From IMG/VR virus record IMGVR_UViG_3300021373_001471, positions 1 to 49,246 of that record: a stretch of 49,246 nucleotides of DNA; one strand, given 5' to 3'. The DNA is from a virus. Each line of letters opens with the position of its first letter. Within the stretch, counting starts at the first letter, position 1. Below are positions 19,090 to 26,382 of this stretch, piece by piece. Below the pieces are notes generated by a model that did no database searches, was not told the origin of the DNA, and saw only the letters and a program-made list of their open reading frames with translations. A program made the translations under genes and the position numbers.

Positions 19090-20100
19090 ATGTCCTTTAA
19101 AAAATACGATTTCTCACTTCCGAAACAAACTCAAGCCTTTCTTGATACATTAAATGTAGGAAAAGATATAAAAGTTCCAACTGTTGATAATTATCTAGAA
19201 AATTCTAAGGACACTGGAAGTGAACCTTGGAATGATGAGGAGTGGAGAAAGGAACTTGCAGATACTGTTGCTGAAGGACGTAGAGAAAATTTTTCTGTAG
19301 ATAAACTGATTGCAAATCTCAGTGCTCCTGCAATGTCTAATCAGTTTGAGGTGGATTTCTTCCACCCCCTATCATTAGTTAAATTGGAAGGTGTAAGATG
19401 TAGAAATGCATCACTACCATCTAGAACAATTGACGTTGATGGATATTCTCCAATGGGTAAAACTAGAATGATGCCGACTGGTTCTGTAAATGACTTACAC
19501 CAAATGGAGATATCATTCTACTGTGATACAGATTTTTTAGATAGACGAATATTACAATTTTGGATGGACGATATTACAAATACCGATACTACTCTTAAAC
19601 AGTCAACAGATTCTGTAGAAACAAGTTCTAAACCATTATTTAAATATCCTGACCAATATGCAGGAACTGTACTCATAAGACATTTAAGAAGAGATGCAAA
19701 AAGAAGTGGTGGTAAGGCAAGTATTACAGTAGAAAATACATTACATAATGCATTCCCAGTTTCAATTAATCAACAATCTCTGTCTATGGATAGTTCTGAC
19801 ATGTTATTGTTTACAGTCACAATTGCATATCAACATTTTACAACAAAGTATAGTCAAGGAAATGCAGTAGGAAGTTTATCACAATTACATAACGTATACA
19901 ATGGTAAAAATAAAGTATCTCCTGCAGGACTAAATAGTGGGAGAAGATTTTTTGATGGTATTCAAGATGCACTTGGACTCGCAGCTAGATTTGGTGACGA
20001 TGGTGCAGAAAAATATCTTAAGAAATTCAATAAATATGATACACAAGTAAGTAGACTAAAAAACTCTTTGAGAGATTTTAGTAGTTTATTTGGTGGTTAA
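19090..20100 (+). CDS. 54: Baseplate tail-tube initiator gp54
   Basis: 336 residues (T4 gp54: 320). gp54 sits on gp48 and forms the first tube-like ring on which gp19 polymerises. The tube-fold strands are visible: FEVDFFHPLSLVKLEGVRCR, ASLPSRTIDVDGYSPMGKTR, QMEISFYCDTDFLDRRILQF then WMDDI, and a C-terminal NQQSLSMDSSDMLLFTVTIA then YQHFTTKY. These correspond to T4 VKMPENRLSYETDWNY..., DPLVISFRMDSEACNYRAMQ and ITTFDVTFAYRVM. Acidic, disordered first 80 residues. Starts 1 nt after the previous stop. Confidence 0.9.
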   Translation: MSFKKYDFSLPKQTQAFLDTLNVGKDIKVPTVDNYLENSKDTGSEPWNDEEWRKELADTVAEGRRENFSVDKLIANLSAPAMSNQFEVDFFHPLSLVKLEGVRCRNASLPSRTIDVDGYSPMGKTRMMPTGSVNDLHQMEISFYCDTDFLDRRILQFWMDDITNTDTTLKQSTDSVETSSKPLFKYPDQYAGTVLIRHLRRDAKRSGGKASITVENTLHNAFPVSINQQSLSMDSSDMLLFTVTIAYQHFTTKYSQGNAVGSLSQLHNVYNGKNKVSPAGLNSGRRFFDGIQDALGLAARFGDDGAEKYLKKFNKYDTQVSRLKNSLRDFSSLFGG

Positions 20101-20118
20101 TAAAATATGGAGTAAATT

Positions 20119-20820
20119 ATGGGATTACCAATCCAAACTGCACCAACATATGTGTGCAATTTAAGTGATGGGAGAGAGGTAAAATATAGACCTTTCTTAG
20201 TTAAAGAACAAAAGTATCTTTTAATTGCAAAAGAAAGTGAGAGTTCAGTAGATATTGCAAATGCACTTATCCAACTGATAGATAGCACAACTTTCGGTAA
20301 AGTTGATGCAAAAAAACTTCCTTTATTTGATATAGAATATTTGTTTTTACAAATAAGAACTAAATCAGTTGGAGAAACTACAAAGGTTAGATACTTATGT
20401 GAAGTGACTGATTGTGAAGGTAGTGGAGAAGCAACTATAGATTTAAATAGTGTTGAACTCACAAAAAATGATAGTGACAATAAGTTAATGTTAACTGATA
20501 CATTAGGTGTAATATTAGATTACCCAAGTATAAGTGAATTATCTAAAATCGAAGAGATTGAAGATGCACAAGACCGTTTAATTGCAACTATAATGTATGG
20601 ATTAAATACAATTTTCGATGAAAACGAAGTGTATGAATCTAAAGATATCAAAGATTCTGATTTAAAAGAGTTTGTTGAAAGTCTAACACTAGAACAATTA
20701 GATAAAATAGAAAGATATTACATTAACACACCGTCATTAGAAAAAACGATAGAGTATTCATGCGAAGTGTGTGGAACTCAACAAGAAAGAATTTTAAGGG
20801 GTCTAAACTCTTTTTTTTAG
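20119..20820 (+). CDS. 26: Baseplate hub assembly protein gp26 family (0-frame product)
   Basis: 233 residues, a member of the T4 baseplate protein family that contains gp26. The family pattern is YRPFLVKEQKYLLIAKES at the N-terminus, then a Cys pair (CEVTDCEG), VELTKNDSDNKL...LGVILDYPS, and a C-terminal helix with LTLEQLDKIERYYINTPSLE followed by YSCEVCGTQQ. The two CxxxxC/CxxC pairs (about 94-99 and 215-218) could bind zinc. A GGAG ribosome-binding site precedes the ATG. The gene ends TCT TTT TTT TAG, an ideal -1 slippery site abutting the stop, which would extend some copies by 61 residues (see 20817-21002). Confidence 0.85.
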   Translation: MGLPIQTAPTYVCNLSDGREVKYRPFLVKEQKYLLIAKESESSVDIANALIQLIDSTTFGKVDAKKLPLFDIEYLFLQIRTKSVGETTKVRYLCEVTDCEGSGEATIDLNSVELTKNDSDNKLMLTDTLGVILDYPSISELSKIEEIEDAQDRLIATIMYGLNTIFDENEVYESKDIKDSDLKEFVESLTLEQLDKIERYYINTPSLEKTIEYSCEVCGTQQERILRGLNSFF

Positions 20821-20839
20821 TAGCTCTTTCTCATGAAAG
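20811..20839 (+). promoter_or_regulatory. Probable -1 programmed ribosomal frameshift signal
   Basis: Slippery heptamer T TTT TTT at 20811-20817 in the gp26 frame, followed at once by the TAG stop (20818-20820). Downstream after 8 nt is a small hairpin, CTTTC (20826-20830) and GAAAG (20835-20839) with a 4-nt loop, at the distance usual for stimulators of -1 slippage. The -1 frame is open for 61 further codons. Confidence 0.65.
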
Positions 20840-21002
20840 TTTAGTTGGTTATTATCAATCTAACTTTCAGTTAATGCAGGAACACAAGTACTCATTAACA
20901 GAATTGGAAGATATGATGCCATGGGAGAGAGAGATATATGTTCAACTCTTAGTACAACACTTAGAGGAAGAAAGAGAAAGGATTAGACAACAGAATAGTT
21001 AA
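20817..21002 (+). CDS. -1 frameshift extension of gp26: tail-chaperone-like domain
   Basis: After a -1 slip at 20811-20817 translation continues from base 20817 (re-read) for 61 residues, giving a 294-residue gp26 fusion. The segment LSHESLVGYYQSNFQLMQEH then KYSLTELEDMMPWEREIYVQ has the ExxYxLxELExMxxWEREIY pattern typical of the T part of G-GT tail assembly chaperones in long-tailed phages. It then becomes a charged helix. The frame has no ATG with a credible ribosome-binding site: the only long ORF start (20760) lies inside gp26 without a Shine-Dalgarno. It sits just upstream of the tape-measure candidate, as G/GT genes do in siphophages and P2-like phages. Independent initiation is the alternative. 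Confidence 0.65.
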   Translation, partial: LVALSHESLVGYYQSNFQLMQEHKYSLTELEDMMPWEREIYVQLLVQHLEEERERIRQQNS

Positions 21003-21046
21003 CTTTCGTTATGTTTACGTGATTCATAATATAGAGGACACAAATT

Positions 21047-21436
21047 ATGAGTGATGAAAAGAAAGTAAGTACTGGTAATGTCGAGATAGACGTTGCAAAG
21101 TATACAGAAATGGTCTTGAAGTTAGACGAAGCTCAAGACAAAATTAAAGAGATGGAGAAGTTATCTAAGGAATTGCAGATTGCAACTGCAGCTGCAAAAC
21201 CTAAAGAGAAGTTTTCTATAGGTTCGTTGTTTAGAGATGAAAATGATATCAATGAGAAATCAATTATCGGTTTTATTTCATTCTTTTTAATGGTAGTGTT
21301 CGGAGTGTGTGATTTAATCACTGCATTTTGGGGACAAGACCTACTAATATCTGATACAATTTACACTTCATTTGTCGTAGTGACACTTGGTGCATTCGGT
21401 ATATCAGAAGCTGGTAAAGCATTCGGTAAACAATAA
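21047..21436 (+). CDS. Small membrane protein with two TM helices
   Basis: 129 residues. The N-terminal 60 are charged and helical (AKYTEMVLKLDEAQDKIKEM, coiled-coil potential). Two hydrophobic segments follow: about residues 74-97 (IIGFISFFLMVVFGVCDLIT) and 104-122 (IYTSFVVVTLGAFGISEAGK). It has a good ribosome-binding site (GAGGACACAAATT then ATG) and lies between the gp26/frameshift gene and the tape measure in the late operon. The topology (soluble N-terminus plus hairpin) would suit a holin, or a protein at the distal tail that contacts the inner membrane. Neither function can be shown from sequence. Confidence 0.7.
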   Translation: MSDEKKVSTGNVEIDVAKYTEMVLKLDEAQDKIKEMEKLSKELQIATAAAKPKEKFSIGSLFRDENDINEKSIIGFISFFLMVVFGVCDLITAFWGQDLLISDTIYTSFVVVTLGAFGISEAGKAFGKQ

Positions 21437-21444
21437 GGTAAAAT

Positions 21445-23844
21445 ATGGCAGACGATAGCATATATCTTCAACAAAGACAAAAAGAACAAGAGATTCTTAA
21501 GACAACTGAACAATTCAGTAAGAAATTTAAGAATGTCATAGGTAATTTACAAGAAGTAAACACCCCTCTTGCAAAAACTATTGCAGATTTGAGGGAAACT
21601 ACCAAAGGTTCTTTTAAAGCAGCTGCGAATGCCAAAGAATTACAACAATTTACCACAAAAATTGCAAAAGCAACTTCCGATAGTGCAGATACAACCACTA
21701 AATCATATCAAAAACTATCAGAAGGGTTAGATAGACTCAGTGGAACTAGTGGTTTTCTCGACCAACTCAAGCTTGCACAAGATAATTACAGTCTTAATCA
21801 ATCAAAAGTGATGCAACTTGAACAAGATATCGCAGATACAGAGTTTAAAAACCGTAAATCAATTCAAGACTTCAGAGATAAGATTGCAAAATTAGAATTA
21901 GACCGTATTCGTGCAGAAGGTTTAGGTCAAGAAGAGAATCTTAAAAAGATTACTACAGAAAAAGAGAAACAAGAGAAAGCACTTACCAAATTTGAAACTC
22001 AAATCTTTGATACAAAGAGAGAAGAACTTGAAATTCAAAAAAATCTTTTAGATACTTCTAAATCTAACCTAGAAAAACTCAACGAAACAGTAGACAAACA
22101 AGCAAAAGAGATAGCAGACCAAGATACTAAGTTCACTATGTTCGGTCAAGGACTAAAAGAACTTACTGGTTTTGATTTGTTAGGAACACTTGACACTGTA
22201 GTTGATAAAGTAGATGCAGTTGGTAAGATATTTGGTAATAAAGATTTATCGGGAACGATTGCAAGTGCATTTTCTTTTGGTGGAAATGACGATGTCATAC
22301 CTTCAATCGCAGGTGAATCTCAAGAAATAGACCCTGCAATTAAAATTGCAAAGAAAGAACTAAAAGAAACTGAAGAGATGGGTGATGATGTCGGTGATAT
22401 AAAAAGATTATTACAGGCGGGTTTTGCAAAAGATAGAGTAGTTCCTAATAATGAAGGAGGTGGGTTTGGTTTTAACTTTATTGGAGGAGACATATTAAAG
22501 AAAATAGGTGGACTCACAATTGGTGGTTATACCTTAAAACAAATTTTTAGTAAAGATAGTGCTAAAAAAGGTGGTAAAGGACTTTTAGGTGCTGTTATTG
22601 CAACTGCAGTTATTTCTGCATTGAACGATAGTTTTAAAGACCTTGGTGATATGGGTAATAGAGGAACAGACGACCCAGCAGTCGACCCTGATTCAACTGG
22701 TGCAAATACAACAACAAATGTAGGTTCATATTTAGGTGCTCAAGAAAAGACCACTTCTAAATTTAATAAAATTGATGCTTTAGCGAAAGTTGAAGAATTA
22801 AGATTTAAGGATGATGGAACACTTGATAGAAGAACTGGAGGATATAAGGACTTAGTAAAAGGACTAAAAACTGCAGAAAATCCACCAAAATATATGAGGA
22901 ATAAACAAGTACCAAATAAAAGATTATTACAAGAACTCTATAAAATCACTGGAACAAAAAATTTAGATGATTTACTAGATAGTCCAAAACTTAATGCTAC
23001 TAATATAGAAAAAGCATTTGCAAGAGCTCCAAGAAGTGCATTAGCACTTTCATTAAAACTAGATAAAGCTTTAAAAGCAGCTCCTGCAATAACTGGTGTT
23101 GTAGATGGAGTCTTAGACTTAAATGCCCAAAAAGACCAACAATCTTTTATCAGTAGTGTATTCGATATTGATACTATGGATGGTGAAACAACATTTGATG
23201 AAGAGACAACTAAATTAATAAACGATGTTTTTACAAAAAATCAACAAGGTTCAGTTGGAAGAGGTATTGGTTCTACAGTAGGTGCATCTACAGGTATCTA
23301 TTTAACTGGTAAAGGTATCGAAAAATCAGCAAGCTTCATTCCAGCTGGAACTATACCATCTGCAATAGCTAAGGGTGCTACACTGATAGCTGGTATAGGA
23401 ATATCATCTATAGGTGCAGCTCTTGGTGGTAATGTTGGAGATGAACTTGCAACATTTGATAAAAATGCACAAAAACTTCAAACCGAATTAGCAAATATTG
23501 CTTATCATTACCAACAAAATCCTCTTTCTGACATATATCAAAATGATAAATTAATGCAGAAAGCAGTCGATGCTGCAGTAATGAGATATAGAAATAATGT
23601 TCCAGTTGATAATGGTCAAGGTAGTGATATTGGTGGAAAGTTGCAAGAAAATAAGAATAATGAATTAGAACAGAAACATTCAAATGATAAGTACTTAAGA
23701 AATAAAAATGGTATTATAGATAAAGAAGTTTCTTCATTGAATAACTTTAAAAGTAATATTACAACCAATCATAATCATTACGGTAGGTCATCATTTCAAA
23801 ATCCCGATGCATCTGCAAGGATTTTAGACGTTAAATATTCTTAA
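21445..23844 (+). CDS. Putative tail tape-measure protein (gp29 position)
   Basis: 799 residues, the longest gene of the rightward arm. Residues 1-230 are an extended charged coiled coil (ILKTTEQFSKKFKNVIGNLQ, then EQDIADTEFKNRKSIQDFRD, KEKQEKALTKFETQIF). The rest alternates helical parts with glycine-rich hydrophobic segments: FGFNFIGGDILKKIGGLTIG (~345), GGKGLLGAVIATAVISALND (~378) and GTIPSAIAKGATLIAGIGIS with SIGAALGGNVGDE (~640). Coiled coils plus membrane-insertable Gly/Ala segments are characteristic of tape measures, which T4 gp29 (590 aa) represents. Placement after the gp26/frameshift pair supports the role. No direct sequence match to T4 gp29 is apparent. Confidence 0.65.
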   Translation: MADDSIYLQQRQKEQEILKTTEQFSKKFKNVIGNLQEVNTPLAKTIADLRETTKGSFKAAANAKELQQFTTKIAKATSDSADTTTKSYQKLSEGLDRLSGTSGFLDQLKLAQDNYSLNQSKVMQLEQDIADTEFKNRKSIQDFRDKIAKLELDRIRAEGLGQEENLKKITTEKEKQEKALTKFETQIFDTKREELEIQKNLLDTSKSNLEKLNETVDKQAKEIADQDTKFTMFGQGLKELTGFDLLGTLDTVVDKVDAVGKIFGNKDLSGTIASAFSFGGNDDVIPSIAGESQEIDPAIKIAKKELKETEEMGDDVGDIKRLLQAGFAKDRVVPNNEGGGFGFNFIGGDILKKIGGLTIGGYTLKQIFSKDSAKKGGKGLLGAVIATAVISALNDSFKDLGDMGNRGTDDPAVDPDSTGANTTTNVGSYLGAQEKTTSKFNKIDALAKVEELRFKDDGTLDRRTGGYKDLVKGLKTAENPPKYMRNKQVPNKRLLQELYKITGTKNLDDLLDSPKLNATNIEKAFARAPRSALALSLKLDKALKAAPAITGVVDGVLDLNAQKDQQSFISSVFDIDTMDGETTFDEETTKLINDVFTKNQQGSVGRGIGSTVGASTGIYLTGKGIEKSASFIPAGTIPSAIAKGATLIAGIGISSIGAALGGNVGDELATFDKNAQKLQTELANIAYHYQQNPLSDIYQNDKLMQKAVDAAVMRYRNNVPVDNGQGSDIGGKLQENKNNELEQKHSNDKYLRNKNGIIDKEVSSLNNFKSNITTNHNHYGRSSFQNPDASARILDVKYS

Positions 23845-24025
23845 GTTTCTTACGATTGTATTTTGTTTTGTCCGAGTGGACTTGAGTTGCACCTTGACTA
23901 GGTGTCTTTTTTCTTACCTTTAATTCGGGTTCTTTCTTACCAAAGATTTTTTCCCAGTTATCTGCATAGAGTTTTTCATCAGAGTTCCTTCTCTTAGAAC
24001 CCTTACCACCGTGCCAATTACTCAT
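23831..24025 (-). CDS. Small basic protein of unknown function
   Basis: 64 residues, very basic, beginning MSNWHGGKGSKRRNSDEKLY and then NWEKIFGKK, ending in lysine-rich KTKYNRKKLKN. The GGKGSKRR start is a recurrent phage small-protein motif. It overlaps the preceding bS21 gene by 4 nt (ATGA-type coupling) and runs tail-to-tail into the tape-measure gene with a 14-bp overlap. Coupled expression with bS21 suggests an RNA- or ribosome-related role, but that is inference. Confidence 0.7.
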   Translation of the reverse strand: MSNWHGGKGSKRRNSDEKLYADNWEKIFGKKEPELKVRKKTPSQGATQVHSDKTKYNRKKLKNI

Positions 24026-24258
24026 CTTACTTTTCTATAAGATGCAGACTGAGACCTTTTTAAATTGAGTTTCTTTCTACGTTTCAAATCTTGATTTTTT
24101 TGATTACGTGTATCGTTAGGTTTCTCATGATACTTTCTATCCCTGCACTCTTGCACGATACCTGCACGGTCACATTCCTTTTTAAAACGTCTTAACATTC
24201 TATCGAATGGTTCTTCGTTTCTAGTTTTTCTATCAATTCTTGGTTTTACTTCTGGCAT
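24022..24258 (-). CDS. rpsU: Ribosomal protein bS21
   Basis: 78 residues. NEEPFDRMLRRFKKECDRAG followed by IVQECRDRKYHEKP is the bS21 signature (E. coli [20 protein letters not shown] then VLAEVRRREFYEKP), with the usual basic C-terminal helix (RNQKNQDLKRRKKLNLKRS). bS21 binds the 30S platform near the anti-Shine-Dalgarno and helps initiation. Phage-encoded bS21 is known from marine T4-like phages infecting Pelagibacter. It could replace host bS21 and bias translation. The start is preceded by AAGAGAA inside a potential alternative hairpin (see the leader, 24259-24432), separated from gp32 by a terminator. Confidence 0.93.
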   Translation of the reverse strand: MPEVKPRIDRKTRNEEPFDRMLRRFKKECDRAGIVQECRDRKYHEKPNDTRNQKNQDLKRRKKLNLKRSQSASYRKVR

Positions 24259-24432
24259 AATATTCTCTTAATAATAAGTGTTAAGTCGCCCCGTCACTTT
24301 ACAGCATTCCCGCTCTTAACCGATACTTCCGCTTTGACCCCAAGTACCTTTCCCTTACTGATTGACCCCATTCCTACGTCACCAGTTTGATATTGACTAC
24401 ACGGACACATAATGTAATATCAATATCCCCTC
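24259..24432 (-). promoter_or_regulatory. GC-richer non-coding leader of bS21 with mutually exclusive stems
   Basis: 174 bp without an ORF, noticeably richer in G/C than the flanks. Two direct copies of TTGACCCCA (plus strand 24334-24342 and 24362-24370) and an inverted GATATTG/CAATATC pair are present. Near the start codon, minus-strand CTTAAC (24285-24280) can pair either with GTTAAG upstream (24320-24315) or, as CTTAA, with TTAAG (24271-24267), which overlaps the AAGAGAA ribosome-binding site. That geometry is what a translational switch looks like. It may also hold the promoter for bS21. Function is inferred only from sequence. Confidence 0.5.
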
Positions 24433-24461
24433 AAAAGAAACTAGTCTTGTGCTAGTTTCTT
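24433..24461 (-). terminator. Rho-independent terminator overlapping the gp32 stop
   Basis: AAGAAACTAG (24435-24444) and CTAGTTTCTT (24452-24461) make a perfect 10-bp stem with a 7-nt loop; on the minus strand it ends in a short TTTT. The gp32 stop codon (24441-24443) lies inside the stem. It would end or attenuate the gp32 transcript before bS21. Confidence 0.7.
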
Positions 24462-25331
24462 AAAGTAATCCATCGCATCCTCATCCTCAGATGGTGAGGT
24501 TGATTCTGCTGATGAGATTACAGGTTCGTCTGCAACAGACTCAGTGTTGACATTAGACCATGGCACTTCTTCCAAGTCTTCTGCAACAGATTCTGCTGTA
24601 GATGTACTTACTGAACCAGTTAATCCAAGTACTCTATCGAGTTTCTCTTTGAGTTCCTCGTAAGTTTTGAATTCACTTGGTGCAATAATGTCTGTTAAAG
24701 AATAAGCAGAACTAAATGTTTCGTTCAACTTATCTTCGTCTTCAAACAACGGTGCGACACTATCGAACTCTGACTTGTCATAGTTCCAGTATCCATCAAC
24801 CTTTCTGATTTTGATTTTGAAGTTTGCACCTTCTCTCAAATCGAAAGGATTGATTGCAGCTTCATCTTCAAATGCAGGTGAGATTGCTTCTTTGAGTTGT
24901 TCAAAGATTTTCTTACCATATTTATAAAGGAAGACCTTTCCTTCATTATCAGGATTTTTAGGGTCTGAAACAACGTAGACGTTAGAAACATAGTGGAGTC
25001 TTCTCTTCTGTTTTCTAGCAATCTCTTTGTTTGCTTCTATACCAGTATTCCATAACTGAGTATTATATTCAGACACTGGGTCTTTCTTGTTAAGAGTAGT
25101 CAAAGACTTCTCTATATACCATCCACCTGGCCCTTGGAACCCGTGGTCAAAATAACTGACCCAAGGCATTTCTTCGTTTTGTGGGGTTGGTAGAAAACGA
25201 ACAACTGCAAATCCATTCCCAGTTTTATCTAGTTCAGGTTTCCAGTATCTATCGTCACTGTAGGACTTTTTTGCACCTTCTGTAGGTGATGCAGATTCCA
25301 TAGCTGCACGTAATTTATCTAATGATGACAT
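24441..25331 (-). CDS. 32: Single-stranded DNA-binding protein gp32
   Basis: 296 residues (T4: 301). gp32 coats ssDNA and organises replication, recombination and repair. Matches: DKTGNGFAVVRFLPTPQNEE (T4 [20 protein letters not shown]), FDHGFQGPGGWYIE (T4 NHGFKKNGKWYIE), PDNEGKVFLYKYGKKIF (T4 PENEGKVFKYRFGKKIW), LREGANFKIKIRKVDGYWNY, and an acidic C-terminal tail (SPSEDEDAMDYFKKLAQD). The T4 zinc-ribbon cysteines (CPVC region) are replaced by DPVS and no replacement Cys set is visible, so this gp32 probably folds without zinc. Regulated by the leader hairpin and promoters at 25363-25448. Confidence 0.95.
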   Translation of the reverse strand: MSSLDKLRAAMESASPTEGAKKSYSDDRYWKPELDKTGNGFAVVRFLPTPQNEEMPWVSYFDHGFQGPGGWYIEKSLTTLNKKDPVSEYNTQLWNTGIEANKEIARKQKRRLHYVSNVYVVSDPKNPDNEGKVFLYKYGKKIFEQLKEAISPAFEDEAAINPFDLREGANFKIKIRKVDGYWNYDKSEFDSVAPLFEDEDKLNETFSSAYSLTDIIAPSEFKTYEELKEKLDRVLGLTGSVSTSTAESVAEDLEEVPWSNVNTESVADEPVISSAESTSPSEDEDAMDYFKKLAQD

Positions 25332-25362
25332 TGTATTCTCCTATTGTATTACATTGTATCGC

Positions 25363-25387
25363 ATTATATCAAGACTCCGAAGAGTCC
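25363..25387 (-). promoter_or_regulatory. gp32 leader: extended -10 and UUCG hairpin
   Basis: Minus strand GGACTC-TTCG-GAGTCT (25387-25372) forms a 6-bp stem (one G-U) closed by a C(UUCG)G tetraloop, an exceptionally stable RNA hairpin. It is followed by TTGATATAATG, an extended -10 (TGATATAAT; hexamer 25368-25363). If the upstream promoter (25419-25448) is used, the hairpin lies in the 5' UTR, where gp32 of T4 binds its own mRNA to repress translation. If the extended -10 is used, it lies in the spacer as a DNA inverted repeat. Confidence 0.5.
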
Positions 25388-25418
25388 ACCACTCACTATT
25401 TTCATAATAAGAACATTC

Positions 25419-25448
25419 ATTATACTCTATTTTTACTCTCTATGTCTA
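25419..25448 (-). promoter_or_regulatory. sigma70 promoter upstream of gp32
   Basis: TAGACA (25448-25443), 18-bp spacer, TATAAT (25424-25419) on the minus strand in the gp59-gp32 gap. One mismatch from the -35 consensus and none in the -10. The 18-bp spacing matches the other strong promoters of this genome, though the spacer lacks their T-rich block. A CATAAATA late-like element lies at 25486-25493. Confidence 0.6.
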
Positions 25449-25493
25449 GAGGGTTTTTTAAAATAAATGAATATTTTGTAATAGTATTTATGT

Positions 25494-26084
25494 CTACTGA
25501 CATAACTCTATTGTTTTATTTTTATACTTTTTAAAATCAAAATCTATAAATGATTTATACTTTTGAATCTTAATATGTATATCGGGATACACTATCTTTT
25601 CAGATATAAGTCTCTCCCAATCGGAACTGAATCCGATAATGGAATCCATGATACATAGTGTTTCAAGTGAAACATTTTTTGCCATGTATTCCTTCAAGAG
25701 TATTGGATGTTGTCCATTTTTTACTTCCAATACTTTTTGAATATTTCTTTTAAGTAGGATATCAGAGACTTCTGTTTCATACAGATATGACAATTTTTGT
25801 TGTCTCTTCTTCCAGTCTTTATAAACTCGTTCACATTCATTGTCTAACAAGTCTCCTGCCCAACTATCTTTAAGACTTAGATTTGCAATGTAGAAATCTT
25901 GTAAGTCTTGTTTGTATGTTTTAAATAATTTACCGAAATGAAATTTATCTTTTCTTTTTAAGAAAGAGTTGATGTCACTCTTCACCTTACCATTGTATTT
26001 TATAAAGTCGTAATCCTTTGTATAGAAGTGCAACTTTATTCCAAGATAAAGAGTGTATGCATCATATCCTTCTCTACTCGTCAT
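25494..26084 (-). CDS. 59: Replicative helicase loader gp59
   Basis: 196 residues (T4 gp59: 217). gp59 binds fork DNA and gp32 and loads the gp41 helicase. The N-terminus EGYDAYTLYLGIKLHFYTKD followed by YDFIKYNGKVKSDINSFLKR and KDKFHFGKL matches T4 GKSVYKLYLMIKQHMNGK and YDVIKYNWCMRVSDAAYQKR then RDKYFFQKL. The second half (KNGQHPILLKEYMAKNVSLE, LCIMDSIIGF) matches the T4 C-terminal domain (SSYIFKLLQSNIISFE, ILLDSFLNI). Basic, all-helical. Overlaps the next upstream gene by one base and is linked to gp33 as in T4. Confidence 0.92.
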   Translation of the reverse strand: MTSREGYDAYTLYLGIKLHFYTKDYDFIKYNGKVKSDINSFLKRKDKFHFGKLFKTYKQDLQDFYIANLSLKDSWAGDLLDNECERVYKDWKKRQQKLSYLYETEVSDILLKRNIQKVLEVKNGQHPILLKEYMAKNVSLETLCIMDSIIGFSSDWERLISEKIVYPDIHIKIQKYKSFIDFDFKKYKNKTIELCQ

Positions 26085-26380
26085 TAAGTTGTGACGATAG
26101 TAGGTGTTTTGGATGGAGTGACAATTGAACCAGTTGCTTCTTGGTAGTGACCTGCAATTTTTTCATTTGTTGGTACCACAAAAATATAATTACTGAATGT
26201 GACTGAAGTAGGATTCTCTTCTCCAGTGACTGCAATACCTCTTGCAAATCCCATACCACCATCGTCTGCTCTTAGAATCATTCTAGGGTCTTCTAGTGTA
26301 AGACCACCCTCTGATGATTTGAACTTACCAACGTATTCACCACTTTGTGCAATGACCGTGACTATATCATTTACTTCCAT
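26084..26380 (-). CDS. Small conserved protein, possible Sm-like beta barrel
   Basis: 98 residues. VNDIVTVIAQSGEYVGKFKS then SEGGLTLEDPRMILRADDGG and GMGFARGIAVTGEEN has the strand pattern of a small Sm/LSm barrel: DxVxVxxxxGExVGK, then xLxxPRxI, then a second strand pair. It is located between gp33 and gp59, where T4-like marine phages often carry such a gene. An Sm-like fold would suggest RNA or protein binding; this is a fold guess, not a known function. Threonine-rich tail. Confidence 0.6.
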   Translation of the reverse strand: MEVNDIVTVIAQSGEYVGKFKSSEGGLTLEDPRMILRADDGGMGFARGIAVTGEENPTSVTFSNYIFVVPTNEKIAGHYQEATGSIVTPSKTPTIVTT

Positions 26381-26382
26381 AA

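Noticed and set aside
20760-21002. Independent 80-codon gene starting inside gp26
   Set aside because: The ATG at 20760 has no Shine-Dalgarno and its first 19 residues are just the alternate frame of gp26. A -1 frameshift product fits better.
24262-24345. tRNA-like words in the bS21 leader (GGTTAAGAGC, a CTGTAAA loop as in tRNA-Tyr)
   Set aside because: The flanking anticodon stem and acceptor do not pair and there is no T arm. At most a degraded tRNA; treated as leader RNA.
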